Assembly: GCF_002531935.1 (NCBI RefSeq)
Contig: NZ_NWSV01000009.1
Coordinates: 1-64,000, forward strand
Length of the DNA stretch: 64,000 bases
Direction of reading: 5' to 3'
DNA from: Rhizobium chutanense
GTDB lineage: Bacteria > Pseudomonadota > Alphaproteobacteria > Rhizobiales > Rhizobiaceae
The translations under genes and the position numbers were made by a program. Under the pieces are notes generated by a model. The model searched no databases. It had not been told where the DNA came from and saw nothing but the letters and a program-made list of their open reading frames with translations. Shown here in pieces: positions 46,127 to 54,887 of the stretch. Positions within the stretch are counted from its first letter, which is position 1; each line of letters starts with the position of its first letter.

Positions 46127-46728
46127 TGCCGTCCCCCTTCCGATCCGGCGCCGGCGAGCCTGGCGCGGGCAGCCGCCAGCCGGCTCATCACGGTTCCGAT
46201 CGGGATGTCCAGTATGCCTGCAACCTCGCGATAGGAAAGTCCTTCCACATAGGCGAGGAAAACCACCGTCCGCTGCGCCTCGGGCAGCGCATTCACCTGT
46301 CTCAGCACCTGGTTCGCCATCACATGGGTTTCGGTGTCACGGGCGCCGTCGAAGGTCAGCGCCTCGCCGGCATCGACGAAACCCTGGCCCTGGCGCACCC
46401 GGCGCGAGCGGATCTCGTTCAGCCAGATCGAATGCAGGATCGAAAACAGCCAGCGATCGAGCCGGGTGCCGGGGATGAACTGATCGGCGCGCTCCAGCGC
46501 GCGCAGGCATGTCGCCTGCACCAGATCGTCGGCGACATCGCGCTGATGCGAGAGAACGAGACCATAACGCCAGAGCCTGGCCAGATTTTCCGTCAGGCCG
46601 CTCCTGATATCCGCTGCGCTCGCGATGGCCGCCTCCGACGATCCTGCATCTTTCGGAACCGCCCGACGAACCGGCGATTCCGTTCTCGCGTGACTATAGG
46701 CAGGAAACAGGGTGCGCGCGACCGACAT
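46123..46728 (-). CDS. ECF-type RNA polymerase sigma factor
   Basis: 201 residues. The sigma-2 region is DVADDLVQATCLRALERAD then TRLDRWLFSILHSIWLNEIR; the sigma-4 region is LPEAQRTVVFLAYVEGLSYR then IPIGTVMSRLAAARARL. The N-terminal ~40 residues are extra. It is followed immediately by its anti-sigma factor. The TPR gene 46 bases upstream on the same strand may share the transcript. The target promoters are unknown. Confidence 0.9.
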   Translation of the reverse strand: MSVARTLFPAYSHARTESPVRRAVPKDAGSSEAAIASAADIRSGLTENLARLWRYGLVLSHQRDVADDLVQATCLRALERADQFIPGTRLDRWLFSILHSIWLNEIRSRRVRQGQGFVDAGEALTFDGARDTETHVMANQVLRQVNALPEAQRTVVFLAYVEGLSYREVAGILDIPIGTVMSRLAAARARLAGAGSEGGRQ

Positions 46729-46774
46729 TCGGAAATCCCTTTCGTGGTTGCGTTTTTCGCCCCTGACCTGCCGA

Positions 46775-47311
46775 TCAGATCTTCGACGGATCGAGGATTG
46801 CGGCGTGCAGATCTTGATATTCCTCGCAGCCCGTGCCGCAGATCGCCTTGATCGACTTCAACTGGTCCTTGGCGAGGTCGAGCTGTCCCTTGATGACATA
46901 GGCTTCACCGAGATATTCGCGGACCTTGGCGTATTGCGGATCCATCTTCACCGACTTGAGATAATAGGAGATGCCTTCGTCGGTGCGGCCGAGCTTGCGG
47001 GTGGCATAACCGCGATAATTCAGCACCTCGGCCGTGTTCTGGTCCTTGACCGTGTCGAGCATGGCAAGCGCCTCTTCATAGCGGCCGTCCTTGGCCAGCG
47101 AATAGGCATAGTCAGTGCGGTTCTCGTCCGAGACGTTGGCGCTCTGCTGCTTGACGCATTTCTTGGTCTTCTGGTCGTAGATCTCGCCCTTCTTGCAGGT
47201 CGGCATCGTGCTGCTGTCATTGCCGGCAGCAAACATCGGGCCGGCGAAAACGGAAGCGGCAAGGCAGCCGCCGAGAAGGATGGAAGCAATGCGGGCGGTC
47301 ATGATCGTCAT
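46775..47311 (-). CDS. Exported TPR-repeat protein
   Basis: 179 residues from ATG 47311. A Sec signal peptide is seen (MTIMTARIASILLGGCLAAS, cleavage probably near GPMFAAG). A CKKG...DQKTKKCV segment with two Cys may form a disulfide. Two or three TPR units follow (DYAYSLAKDGRYEEALAML, VLNYRGYATRKLGRTDEGI, KVREYLGEAYVIKGQLDLA), then a CGTGC motif. It is likely periplasmic and protein-binding. It precedes the ECF sigma gene. Confidence 0.82.
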   Translation of the reverse strand: MTIMTARIASILLGGCLAASVFAGPMFAAGNDSSTMPTCKKGEIYDQKTKKCVKQQSANVSDENRTDYAYSLAKDGRYEEALAMLDTVKDQNTAEVLNYRGYATRKLGRTDEGISYYLKSVKMDPQYAKVREYLGEAYVIKGQLDLAKDQLKSIKAICGTGCEEYQDLHAAILDPSKI

Positions 47312-47483
47312 GGGGAAACTCCTCTGGAGGTGACGTTGCGAGGAGAGAACACCGCTGCACCTCGCTTTATTCGGAAGCCTTCCCATTTTCTTCAATCACT
47401 GCTTCGTGAAGTGCTCGAAGCCGAATAGATTGCAGGAACCGGGTGTTTTCCGTCGTTCCGCCGGGAACGATAAGGAGAATTTT

Positions 47484-48536
47484 GTGACCGATACCGTCAA
47501 ACTCGTCAGCCTCGCCGTCGCCGCACCCGAACATGTCATTTTCCAGAGAGAGGCGGTCGAAGCCTCGGCCCGATTGTTTGCCGACCGTTTCGAGGATTTC
47601 CGCCACCTTGCCCGTGTCTTCGACAGCGCCGGCATTGAAAAGCGCCATGCGGCGCGGCCGCTTGCCTGGTTCGACGAGCCGCATGGCTGGCAGGACCGGA
47701 TGCAGGCCTATGCCGAGGTGGCGGGCGCGCTCTTCGTCGAGGCCGCCAGCTCGGCCCTTCGCCAGGCAGGGATCGAGGCCGGCGATGTCGATTGTGTCGT
47801 GACCGTCTCGTCGACCGGTTTTACGACGCCGAGCCTCGATGCGCAGATGGCCCGCCGGATGGGTTTCAGGGCCGATATCGAACGCGTGCCGGTGTTCGGG
47901 CTCGGCTGTGCGGCCGGCGTGTCGGGTTTTGCGATCGCCTCGCGGCTGGCGCGCAGCCGGCCGGGCGCCGTCGTGCTTTTCGTCTCGATCGAACTCTGCA
48001 CGCTGGCCTTCCGGCTGGACGAGCTGACGCGGCCGAACATCATTGCAACGGCGCTTTTCGGCGATGGCGCCGCCGCCTGCGTGCTGCGATCCGGCCAAGG
48101 CGGGCTGGCGGAGGTGGAATCAACAGGCGAGCATCTCTTTCCCGATACGCTCGATATCATGGGCTGGAAGATCGACGACGGCGGCTTCGGCATCGTGCTG
48201 GCACAATCGCTGCCGCCCTTTGCCGAACGGGAGCTCGGCCCGGCCGTGACGGCCATTCTGGCGCGCAAGGGGCTGACACCCGGTGATATCGACCGCTTCA
48301 TCTGCCACCCCGGCGGCACCAAGGTGCTGGCCGCGATGGAGAGCGCGCTGTCGCTGGCCCCGGGCTCGCTCGATCACGAACGCGCCGTGCTTGCCGAATA
48401 CGGCAACATGTCGTCGCCGACCATCCTCTTCGTGCTTGAGCGGGCGATCCGCACCGGATTGCCGGAGCGCGCGGCGATGATCGCCATGGGACCGGGCTTC
48501 TCGGCGAGCTGCGTGACGCTTCGGAGGATCGCATAA
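47484..48536 (+). CDS. Type III polyketide synthase (chalcone/stilbene-synthase-like)
   Basis: 350 residues from GTG 47484, chosen for AAGGAG 7 bases upstream. The thiolase-fold catalytic triad is visible: Cys in FGLGCAAGVSG (~137), His in FICHPGGTKV and Asn in EYGNMSSPT. Such enzymes extend an acyl-CoA with malonyl-CoA units to alkylresorcinols or alkylpyrones. Its stop overlaps the start of a membrane methyltransferase by one base, recalling the Streptomyces srsA-srsB pair that makes methylated phenolic lipids. The starter unit and product are unknown. Confidence 0.9.
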   Translation: MTDTVKLVSLAVAAPEHVIFQREAVEASARLFADRFEDFRHLARVFDSAGIEKRHAARPLAWFDEPHGWQDRMQAYAEVAGALFVEAASSALRQAGIEAGDVDCVVTVSSTGFTTPSLDAQMARRMGFRADIERVPVFGLGCAAGVSGFAIASRLARSRPGAVVLFVSIELCTLAFRLDELTRPNIIATALFGDGAAACVLRSGQGGLAEVESTGEHLFPDTLDIMGWKIDDGGFGIVLAQSLPPFAERELGPAVTAILARKGLTPGDIDRFICHPGGTKVLAAMESALSLAPGSLDHERAVLAEYGNMSSPTILFVLERAIRTGLPERAAMIAMGPGFSASCVTLRRIA

Positions 48537-49036
48537 TGTGGCCGTCGATCGCGCTCCTGACCTTCGTGACGCTGCAGCGACTGGGCGAACTCGTGCTCGC
48601 CCGCCGCAACACGGCAGCCCTCCTCGCCCGAGGCGCCAGAGAAGTGGCGCCGGAGCACTATCCCGTCATGGTGGCGCTGCATGCCGGCTGGCTCGTCGGC
48701 CTATGGCTGCTGGCAGCGGGAAGGCCGGTCGAGCTCTTCTGGTTTGGCGTGTTCCTGGGGCTGCAGGCGCTCAGGCTCTGGGTGCTGGCGACGCTGAAGG
48801 AGCGCTGGACAACGCGCATCATTATCCTGCCCGGCGCACCGCTGGTCAGATCCGGCCCCTATCGCTTCCTCCGGCACCCGAATTACGCGATCGTCGTCGG
48901 CGAGATCGCCGCCCTTCCGCTGGCCTTCGGCCTGCCGTTCTACGCGATCGGCTTTTCGCTTCTCAACGCCTGCGTCCTTCATATCCGCATGAAAGCCGAA
49001 AATGCCGCACTGGAAAGCGCAATGATTTTGAAATGA
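48536..49036 (+). CDS. ICMT-like membrane methyltransferase
   Basis: 166 residues with four hydrophobic helices and the isoprenylcysteine-methyltransferase/PEMT motif GPYRFLRHPNYAIVVGEI near residue 106. As the translationally coupled partner of the type III polyketide synthase, it probably O-methylates the alkylresorcinol-type product in the membrane, rather than a prenylated protein. This is inferred from the SrsB precedent. Confidence 0.85.
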   Translation: MWPSIALLTFVTLQRLGELVLARRNTAALLARGAREVAPEHYPVMVALHAGWLVGLWLLAAGRPVELFWFGVFLGLQALRLWVLATLKERWTTRIIILPGAPLVRSGPYRFLRHPNYAIVVGEIAALPLAFGLPFYAIGFSLLNACVLHIRMKAENAALESAMILK

Positions 49037-49052
49037 TTGGATTTTGAAATGA
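49024..49052 (+). repeat. 13-bp tandem duplication over the methyltransferase stop codon
   Basis: GATTTTGAAATGA occurs at 49024-49036 and 49040-49052, a period of 16 bases. The first copy contains the TGA stop of the ICMT-like gene. Confidence 0.6.
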
Positions 49053-49125
49053 ATGCGATTTTTCGTTTGCGCCGTGGGATCGGCAGGGGCATTTTCACCC
49101 CGACAACACAGCGGAATGCAGGGGA

Positions 49126-50373
49126 ATGACGAAGAACGCAATCGTGCTCGGCGCCGGCATCGTCGGGGTTTCCACGGCCATCCATCTCCAGCGGCGCGGC
49201 CGGCAGGTGACGCTGATCGATCGCAAGGAGCCGGGCAACGAGACCTCCTTCGGCAATGCCGGTCTGATCCAGCGCGAAGGTGTGGCGCCCTACGGCTTTC
49301 CGCAACAGCTCGGGCTTTTGCTGCGTTATGCTTTGAATAACCGCATTGACGCGCATTATCACCTCGGGGCGCTGCCGAGCCAGATCGCCTTTCTCGCCCG
49401 CTACTGGTGGAATTCCAATGCGCGGCGCCACGCGATCATCACCCGGGTCTATGCGCCGCTGATCGAACATTCGATTGCCGAGCACAAGGACCTAATCGAA
49501 GCGTCGCAGGCGCAAGCGCTGATCCGCAAGGACGGCTGGGTGAAGCTTTTCCGGACGCAGGCCAGGCGCGACGAGGCTCTGGCAGAGGCAGCACTCTGGC
49601 AGAACGAATTCGGGGTGGAGTACGATAGCCTGGTTCCGGCCGATATCGCCCGCATGGAGCCTGATCTGACCGGCGATTTTTCCGGTGGCATTCGCTGGCG
49701 CGACCCCTGGTCGGTGCTCGATCCGCATGGGCTGACCTCGGCCTATCGCCGCTATTTCGAAAGCCTCGGCGGCCGCTTCGTCACAGGCGACGCCGCCTCG
49801 TTCGGCCAATTCGGCTCCGGCTGGAAGATCATGACCGAGGAAGGGCCGCTCGAAGCCGAGGATGCGGTGATGGCGCTCGGCCCGTGGGCGGCCGTTGCCA
49901 CGCGCCGGCTCGGCTATTCCTTTCCGCTCGGCGTCAAGCGCGGTTATCACATGCATTATGCCGCCGAGGGCAATGCCATGCTCAACAACTGGATGCTCGA
50001 TGCCGAACGCGGCTATTTGCTGGCGCCGATGAACCGCGGCATCCGCCTGACGACCGGGGCGGAGTTCGCAACACTCGATGCGCCGAAGACGCCGGTCCAG
50101 CTCGACCGGGCCGAAGCCGTGGCGCGCACGATCTTCCCACTCGGAAGCAGGCTCGATCCCGAACCCTGGATGGGCGCGCGCCCCTGCACGCCCGACATGA
50201 TGCCTGTTATCGGCAAGGCACCGCGCCATCAGGGCCTGTGGTTCGCCTTCGGCCATGCCCATCACGGGCTGACGCTCGGGCCGGTGACCGGACGCGCGCT
50301 TGCCGAACTCATCACCGGCGAGACGCCGTTCATCGATATCGCGGCCTATTCGCCGCAGCGTTTCAAACCGTAA
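49126..50373 (+). CDS. FAD-dependent oxidoreductase (DadA-like, DAO family)
   Basis: 415 residues. The FAD-binding motif is AIVLGAGIVGVSTAIHLQRRG. The DAO-type C-terminus has GARPCTPDMMPVIGKAP and FAFGHAHHGLTLGP. The family oxidises D-amino acids or related amines. The substrate is unknown and no dedicated partner gene is adjacent. It starts 89 bases after the methyltransferase gene, so a role in the polyketide pathway is possible but unsupported. Its end overlaps the convergent gntK by 11 bases. Confidence 0.88.
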   Translation: MTKNAIVLGAGIVGVSTAIHLQRRGRQVTLIDRKEPGNETSFGNAGLIQREGVAPYGFPQQLGLLLRYALNNRIDAHYHLGALPSQIAFLARYWWNSNARRHAIITRVYAPLIEHSIAEHKDLIEASQAQALIRKDGWVKLFRTQARRDEALAEAALWQNEFGVEYDSLVPADIARMEPDLTGDFSGGIRWRDPWSVLDPHGLTSAYRRYFESLGGRFVTGDAASFGQFGSGWKIMTEEGPLEAEDAVMALGPWAAVATRRLGYSFPLGVKRGYHMHYAAEGNAMLNNWMLDAERGYLLAPMNRGIRLTTGAEFATLDAPKTPVQLDRAEAVARTIFPLGSRLDPEPWMGARPCTPDMMPVIGKAPRHQGLWFAFGHAHHGLTLGPVTGRALAELITGETPFIDIAAYSPQRFKP

Positions 50374-50887
50374 CGCCGAGGGCAGCGAGGCCCTTGAGGG
50401 CCGTCACCGCGATGCCGTCCACCGTGTCGTCGATATCGACGGTGACGACGCCCGGCTCGGCTGTGGGCACTTCGAGCGTCGCCAGCTGGCTTTCGAGCAG
50501 CGACACCGGCATGAAATGTCCCTTGCGCTCGCCCATGCGTTGCGTCAGCAGCGCCTTGGAGCCTTCGAGGTAGACGAAGAACAGATTGCCGCCGACAGCC
50601 GCCCGCAGCCTGTCGCGATAGATGCGCTTCAGCGCCGAACAGGAAACGATGATACCCTCGCCCTTCTCCAGCGAGGCCTGCATGTCTTCGCCGATGCGGT
50701 CGAGCCAGGGCATCCGGTCCTCGTCGGTCAGCGGAATGCCCTTCGACATCTTCTCGACATTGGCGGCCGGATGAAGGGCGTCACCTTCGACAAAGGCGAG
50801 GTGCAAGGCTCCCGCGAGCTTTTCGCCGACGGAGGATTTGCCGCAGCCGCTGACCCCCATGACGATGATCGCATGCGGTTTGTTCAT
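50363..50887 (-). CDS. gntK: Gluconokinase
   Basis: 174 residues from ATG 50887 (MNKPHAIIVMG) with AGGGTGAG upstream. The P-loop is GVSGCGKSSVG; EGDALHPAANVEKMSKGIPL and DEDRMPWLDRI are the thermoresistant GntK motifs. It phosphorylates gluconate to 6-phosphogluconate. It starts 42 bases after dppF on the same strand, so it may be read through from the dpp operon. Confidence 0.93.
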   Translation of the reverse strand: MNKPHAIIVMGVSGCGKSSVGEKLAGALHLAFVEGDALHPAANVEKMSKGIPLTDEDRMPWLDRIGEDMQASLEKGEGIIVSCSALKRIYRDRLRAAVGGNLFFVYLEGSKALLTQRMGERKGHFMPVSLLESQLATLEVPTAEPGVVTVDIDDTVDGIAVTALKGLAALGVTV

Positions 50888-50929
50888 CCGCTCACCCTGC
50901 ATGATTCCTCCCAAGCCATGGTTTCCCAC

Positions 50930-51883
50930 TCAGTCGAGCGGGAAGTGACAGGCATATTGCTGCGCGCCCTCTCCCCTTAATTCGGGAGAAACCTGGCGAC
51001 AATGGTCCTGCGCCTTCCAGCAGCGGGGATTGAAATGACAGCCGGACGGCGGCTTCAGCGGCGATGGCAGTTCGCCCTGCAGGCGGATGCGGTTCTTCTC
51101 GCGCTCGGGATCGGCGATCGGTGTCGCCGACAGCAGCGCTGCCGTATAGGGGTGACGCGGCCTGGCGAAGACCTCGGCGGCAGGCCCGGTTTCGATCGGC
51201 CGGCCGAGATACATCACCATCACCTCGTCGGCGATGTGATGGACGACGGAGAGGCCGTGCGAGATGAAGAGATAGGCAAGCCCCATCTCCTTCTGCAGGT
51301 CCATCAGCAGGTTCAGCACCTGCGCCTGGATCGAGAGATCTAGGGCCGAAACCGGTTCGTCGAGCACCAGCACCTTCGGCCGCAGCATCAAAGCCCGGGC
51401 AATGGCGATGCGCTGGCGTTGGCCGCCGGAGAACATGTGGGGATAACGGCCGTGATGCTCCGGGCGCAGGCCGACGCGGGCCATCATCTCCTCGACCTTA
51501 CGGCGGCGGGCGCCGGCATCGAGATCGGTATTGATTTTCAACGGCTCTTCGAGGATCGCGCCGACCTTCTGGCGCGGGTTGAGCGAGCCGTAAGGATTCT
51601 GGAAGACGATCTGCACCTGGCTGCGCAGGCTGCGGTCGCCGACGCGCGCGGGTTTGCCGTCGATCAGCAATTCGCCGGCTGTCGGATCCTCGATCATCGT
51701 GACCAGACGGGCGAGCGTCGACTTGCCGCAGCCGGATTCGCCAACGACTGCGAGCGTCTTGCCGGAATGGAGGCTGAAGCTGACGCCGTTCAGCGCCTTG
51801 ACGGTGGCATCGGCTTTGAAGAGGCCGCGGTTGACGGTGTAGAAGCGGGCGAGATCCCTGCCCTCGAGAACAGCGCCTGTCAT
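50930..51883 (-). CDS. dppF: Dipeptide ABC transporter ATP-binding protein DppF
   Basis: 317 residues. Walker A is GESGCGKST, signature FSGGQRQRIAIA and Walker B VLVLDEPVSALD. The C-terminal oligopeptide/dipeptide extension has the Cys-rich CHFNPRC...C...C cluster. It powers peptide import together with DppD. Its ATG overlaps the dppD stop (ATGA). Confidence 0.94.
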   Translation of the reverse strand: MTGAVLEGRDLARFYTVNRGLFKADATVKALNGVSFSLHSGKTLAVVGESGCGKSTLARLVTMIEDPTAGELLIDGKPARVGDRSLRSQVQIVFQNPYGSLNPRQKVGAILEEPLKINTDLDAGARRRKVEEMMARVGLRPEHHGRYPHMFSGGQRQRIAIARALMLRPKVLVLDEPVSALDLSIQAQVLNLLMDLQKEMGLAYLFISHGLSVVHHIADEVMVMYLGRPIETGPAAEVFARPRHPYTAALLSATPIADPEREKNRIRLQGELPSPLKPPSGCHFNPRCWKAQDHCRQVSPELRGEGAQQYACHFPLD

Positions 51884-52896
51884 ACCAGGTCTCCTGCGGT
51901 TTCAGTGGCCAAGACGCCTGGATGCCCGAGCGGCTTGCCATCCTTCAAAGGATAGTTGCACAATGCCAGCCCGAGCTCCGGTCCCTGGCGGACGACGCCG
52001 CGATCGCATTCGACCGTGGCGTAGCCGCAGCGCGGTGCGAAAAGACAGCCCGTCGGGCGGCCGTGCTGGCCGGGAACGACGCCGGCGATCGAGGGCAGAC
52101 GATGGCCGACCTCGGCGCGTTCCGGCAAGGCGGCGAGCAGGGCTGCGGTATAGGGATGGTGCGGATCGCGAAACAGCGCCCTCACCGGCTGCTCCTCGAC
52201 CTTCTGGCCGGCATATTGCACCTGCACGCGCTCGGCGGTTTCGGCGACGACACCCATGTCGTGGGTGATCAACACCAGCGCCATGCCCTGCTCCTTCTGC
52301 AGCCGGACGAGCAGATCGAGGATCTGTGCCTGGATGGTCACGTCGAGCGCAGTGGTCGGCTCGTCGGCGATCAGGAGCTTCGGATTGCAGGCGAGCGCCA
52401 TGGCGATCATGACGCGCTGGCTCATGCCGCCGGACATCTGATGCGGGAAGTTCGACAGGCGGTCCTCCGGCGCCGGGATGCCGACGAGGTTCAGAAGCTC
52501 GATCGACCGTTCGCGGCGCTCCTTGCGGTTGAGGCCCATATGGACACGTAGCGTCTCGCCGAGCTGGAAGCCGACCGTGAAGCACGGATTGAGGCTCGAC
52601 ATCGGCTCCTGGAAGATCATCGCCATGTCCTTGCCGACGATCCGGCGGCGCTGGCGGGCGGAAATGCCGCGCAGATCCTGGCCGTCGAACTGCAGGCGGT
52701 CGGCGGTGATCTTCGCCGTCCAGGGCAGAAGCCCCATCAGGGCCAGCATGGCCACGGATTTGCCCGAGCCGGATTCGCCGACGACCGACAGGATCTCGCC
52801 CTTGTCGCAGGCAAGCGAAACGCCGTCGACGGCGCGGAAAAGACCGGAAGACGTCTGGAATTCGACGGTCAGATTTTCGATTTCGAGAAGTGGCAT
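51880..52896 (-). CDS. dppD: Dipeptide ABC transporter ATP-binding protein DppD
   Basis: 338 residues from ATG 52896; a GTG one codon earlier would give a GTGA overlap with dppC instead of TGATG. Walker A is GESGSGKSV, signature [15 protein letters not shown], Walker [13 protein letters not shown], and the Cys cluster [11 protein letters not shown]. It partners DppF in the peptide importer. Confidence 0.94.
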   Translation of the reverse strand: MPLLEIENLTVEFQTSSGLFRAVDGVSLACDKGEILSVVGESGSGKSVAMLALMGLLPWTAKITADRLQFDGQDLRGISARQRRRIVGKDMAMIFQEPMSSLNPCFTVGFQLGETLRVHMGLNRKERRERSIELLNLVGIPAPEDRLSNFPHQMSGGMSQRVMIAMALACNPKLLIADEPTTALDVTIQAQILDLLVRLQKEQGMALVLITHDMGVVAETAERVQVQYAGQKVEEQPVRALFRDPHHPYTAALLAALPERAEVGHRLPSIAGVVPGQHGRPTGCLFAPRCGYATVECDRGVVRQGPELGLALCNYPLKDGKPLGHPGVLATETAGDLV

Positions 52897-53786
52897 CACG
52901 ACCTCTTCAGCTTGGGGTCGAGCGCATCGCGCAGGCCGTCACCCATCAGATTGATGGCGAGAACGGTAATCAGGATAGCAAGACCCGGGAAAGTTACCAC
53001 CCACCAGGCGCGCGAGATGAACTCACGGGATTCGGCGAGCATCGTGCCCCATTCAGGTGTCGGCGGCTGGGCGCCCATGCCGAGGAAGCCGAGAGCGGCG
53101 GCATCGAGGATCGCCGCCGAGAAGGCAAGCGTCGCCTGAACGATCAGCGGCCCAAGACAGTTCGGCAGGATCGTCTTGAACATCAGGCGCAGCGTACCGG
53201 CACCGGCGACACGCGAGGCGATCACATATTCCTTCTCGCGCTCCGATATCACCGAGGCGCGTGTCAAGCGCACGAAATGCGGCTGGTTGACCAGCGAAAT
53301 CGCAATCATCGCATTGGTCAGGCCAGGCCCGAGCACGGCCACCAGCACAAGGGCGAGCAGCAGCGACGGGAAAGCCAGGATGATGTCCATCAGGCGCATG
53401 ATCGCGGTATCGATGCTGCCGCGGAAATATCCGGCAACGAGGCCGATCAGCACACCGCATATGACCGAAAGCGTGACGACGACGACGCCGATGAAGAGCG
53501 AAAACCGCGCGCCGTAGATCAGCCGCGAGAGGATATCGCGGCCGACGGCATCGGTTCCGAGCGGGAAGGAAGCGCTGCCGCCCTCCATCCAGGAAGGCAC
53601 GGCGAGCAACACCGCACGGTTCTGCTCGTTCGGTTCATGCGGCGCAAAGAGCGGCGCGAAGACGGCGACGACCAGGATGACGATGAAGACCGCGAGGCCG
53701 ATGACGGCGCCCTTGTTGCGGGAGAAATAATGCCAGAATTCCGCAACCGCGGATGGCTGGCCGGTTTTGACGGTGACGGTGCTCAT
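52896..53786 (-). CDS. dppC: Dipeptide ABC transporter permease DppC
   Basis: 296 residues with six membrane helices, the N-terminal OppC_N region (EFWHYFSRNKGAVIGLAVF) and the BPD EAA loop SRVAGAGTLRLMFKTILPN. It forms the inner-membrane channel with DppB. It starts 9 bases after the dppB stop. Confidence 0.94.
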   Translation of the reverse strand: MSTVTVKTGQPSAVAEFWHYFSRNKGAVIGLAVFIVILVVAVFAPLFAPHEPNEQNRAVLLAVPSWMEGGSASFPLGTDAVGRDILSRLIYGARFSLFIGVVVVTLSVICGVLIGLVAGYFRGSIDTAIMRLMDIILAFPSLLLALVLVAVLGPGLTNAMIAISLVNQPHFVRLTRASVISEREKEYVIASRVAGAGTLRLMFKTILPNCLGPLIVQATLAFSAAILDAAALGFLGMGAQPPTPEWGTMLAESREFISRAWWVVTFPGLAILITVLAINLMGDGLRDALDPKLKRS

Positions 53787-53795
53787 GAACCGCTC

Positions 53796-54800
53796 CTAAT
53801 GACGAATGCGCGGATTGATGAAGCCGTAGAGAACATCAACAATCAGATTGACCATCATGATGACGCCGGCGATCAGAAGAAGACCGCCCTGGACCACGGC
53901 ATAATCGCGCTTGAAGACCGAATCGACCATCCATTTGCCGATGCCGGGCCAGGAAAAGATCGTCTCGGTGAGGATGGCGCCGGCCAGAAGCACGCCGATC
54001 TGCAGACCGATCGTGGTGATGACCGGGATCATCGCGTTGCGCAGCGCGTGCACGCCGACGACGCGCAGCGGCTTCAGGCCCTTCGAGCGCGCCGTGCGGA
54101 CGTAATCTTCCCCCAGAACCTCGAGCATGGCCGAGCGCGTCTGGCGCGCAATGACGGCAAGCGGAATGGTCGCCAGCACGATGGTGGGCAAGATGAGGTA
54201 GCTGACGGCCGAGGCGAAAGCGCCTTTCTGGCCGGAGAGCAGGCTGTCGATCAGCATGAAGCCGGTGACCGGCTTGAAGAAATACATCAGCGAGATGCGG
54301 CCGGAAACGGGCGTCCAGCCGAGATAGCCGGAGAAGAAGATGATGAGCAGCAATCCCCACCAGAAAATCGGCATGGAATAACCGACGAGCGCCACGCCCA
54401 TCACGCTCTGGTCGAACCACGTGCCTCGCTTGACGGCGGCAAAGACGCCGGCGGGCACGCCAAGACAGACGGCGAGGATGATGGCACAGAGGGAAAGCTC
54501 GAGCGTTGCCGGAAACAACGTCAGGAATTCGCCGAGAACAGGCCGCTTGGTCACGATCGAGGTGCCGAGATCGCCATGCAGCACTTTTCCGAGATAATCG
54601 AAATACTGCGCATACATGGGCCGGTCGAAACCGAGATCGTGCATGATCTGGGCGTGCCGCTCCGGCGCCATGACACGTTCACCCGACAGAAGCATGACTG
54701 GATCGCCGGGAAGCATGCGGATGAACGAGAAGGCAATGAGGGAAACGCCGAGGAATGTCGGGATCAGCACCGCAAGGCGGCCGATGAAAAAACGCAACAT
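53796..54800 (-). CDS. dppB: Dipeptide ABC transporter permease DppB
   Basis: 334 residues with six helices. The start MLRFFIGRLAVLIPTFLGVS and the EAA loop TARSKGLKPLRVVGVHALRN are typical of DppB/OppB. It is preceded by a strong hairpin that separates it from dppA. Confidence 0.95.
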   Translation of the reverse strand: MLRFFIGRLAVLIPTFLGVSLIAFSFIRMLPGDPVMLLSGERVMAPERHAQIMHDLGFDRPMYAQYFDYLGKVLHGDLGTSIVTKRPVLGEFLTLFPATLELSLCAIILAVCLGVPAGVFAAVKRGTWFDQSVMGVALVGYSMPIFWWGLLLIIFFSGYLGWTPVSGRISLMYFFKPVTGFMLIDSLLSGQKGAFASAVSYLILPTIVLATIPLAVIARQTRSAMLEVLGEDYVRTARSKGLKPLRVVGVHALRNAMIPVITTIGLQIGVLLAGAILTETIFSWPGIGKWMVDSVFKRDYAVVQGGLLLIAGVIMMVNLIVDVLYGFINPRIRH

Positions 54801-54819
54801 GGCAGATGTCCAATAGTTT

Positions 54820-54848
54820 CCGGCGGTCAGGGGGTGCCTGACCGCCGG
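54820..54848 (-). other. Hairpin between dppA and dppB
   Basis: CCGGCGGTCAGG (54820-54831) and CCTGACCGCCGG (54837-54848) pair perfectly over 12 bases around a 5-base loop, with no T-run on the minus strand. Such hairpins after binding-protein genes usually protect the upstream mRNA or weaken read-through, so dppA would be made in excess over the membrane components. Confidence 0.75.
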
Positions 54849-54887
54849 CTGCGCCCAGCTCTGCCGGGCATTCTTACATTATTCTTG

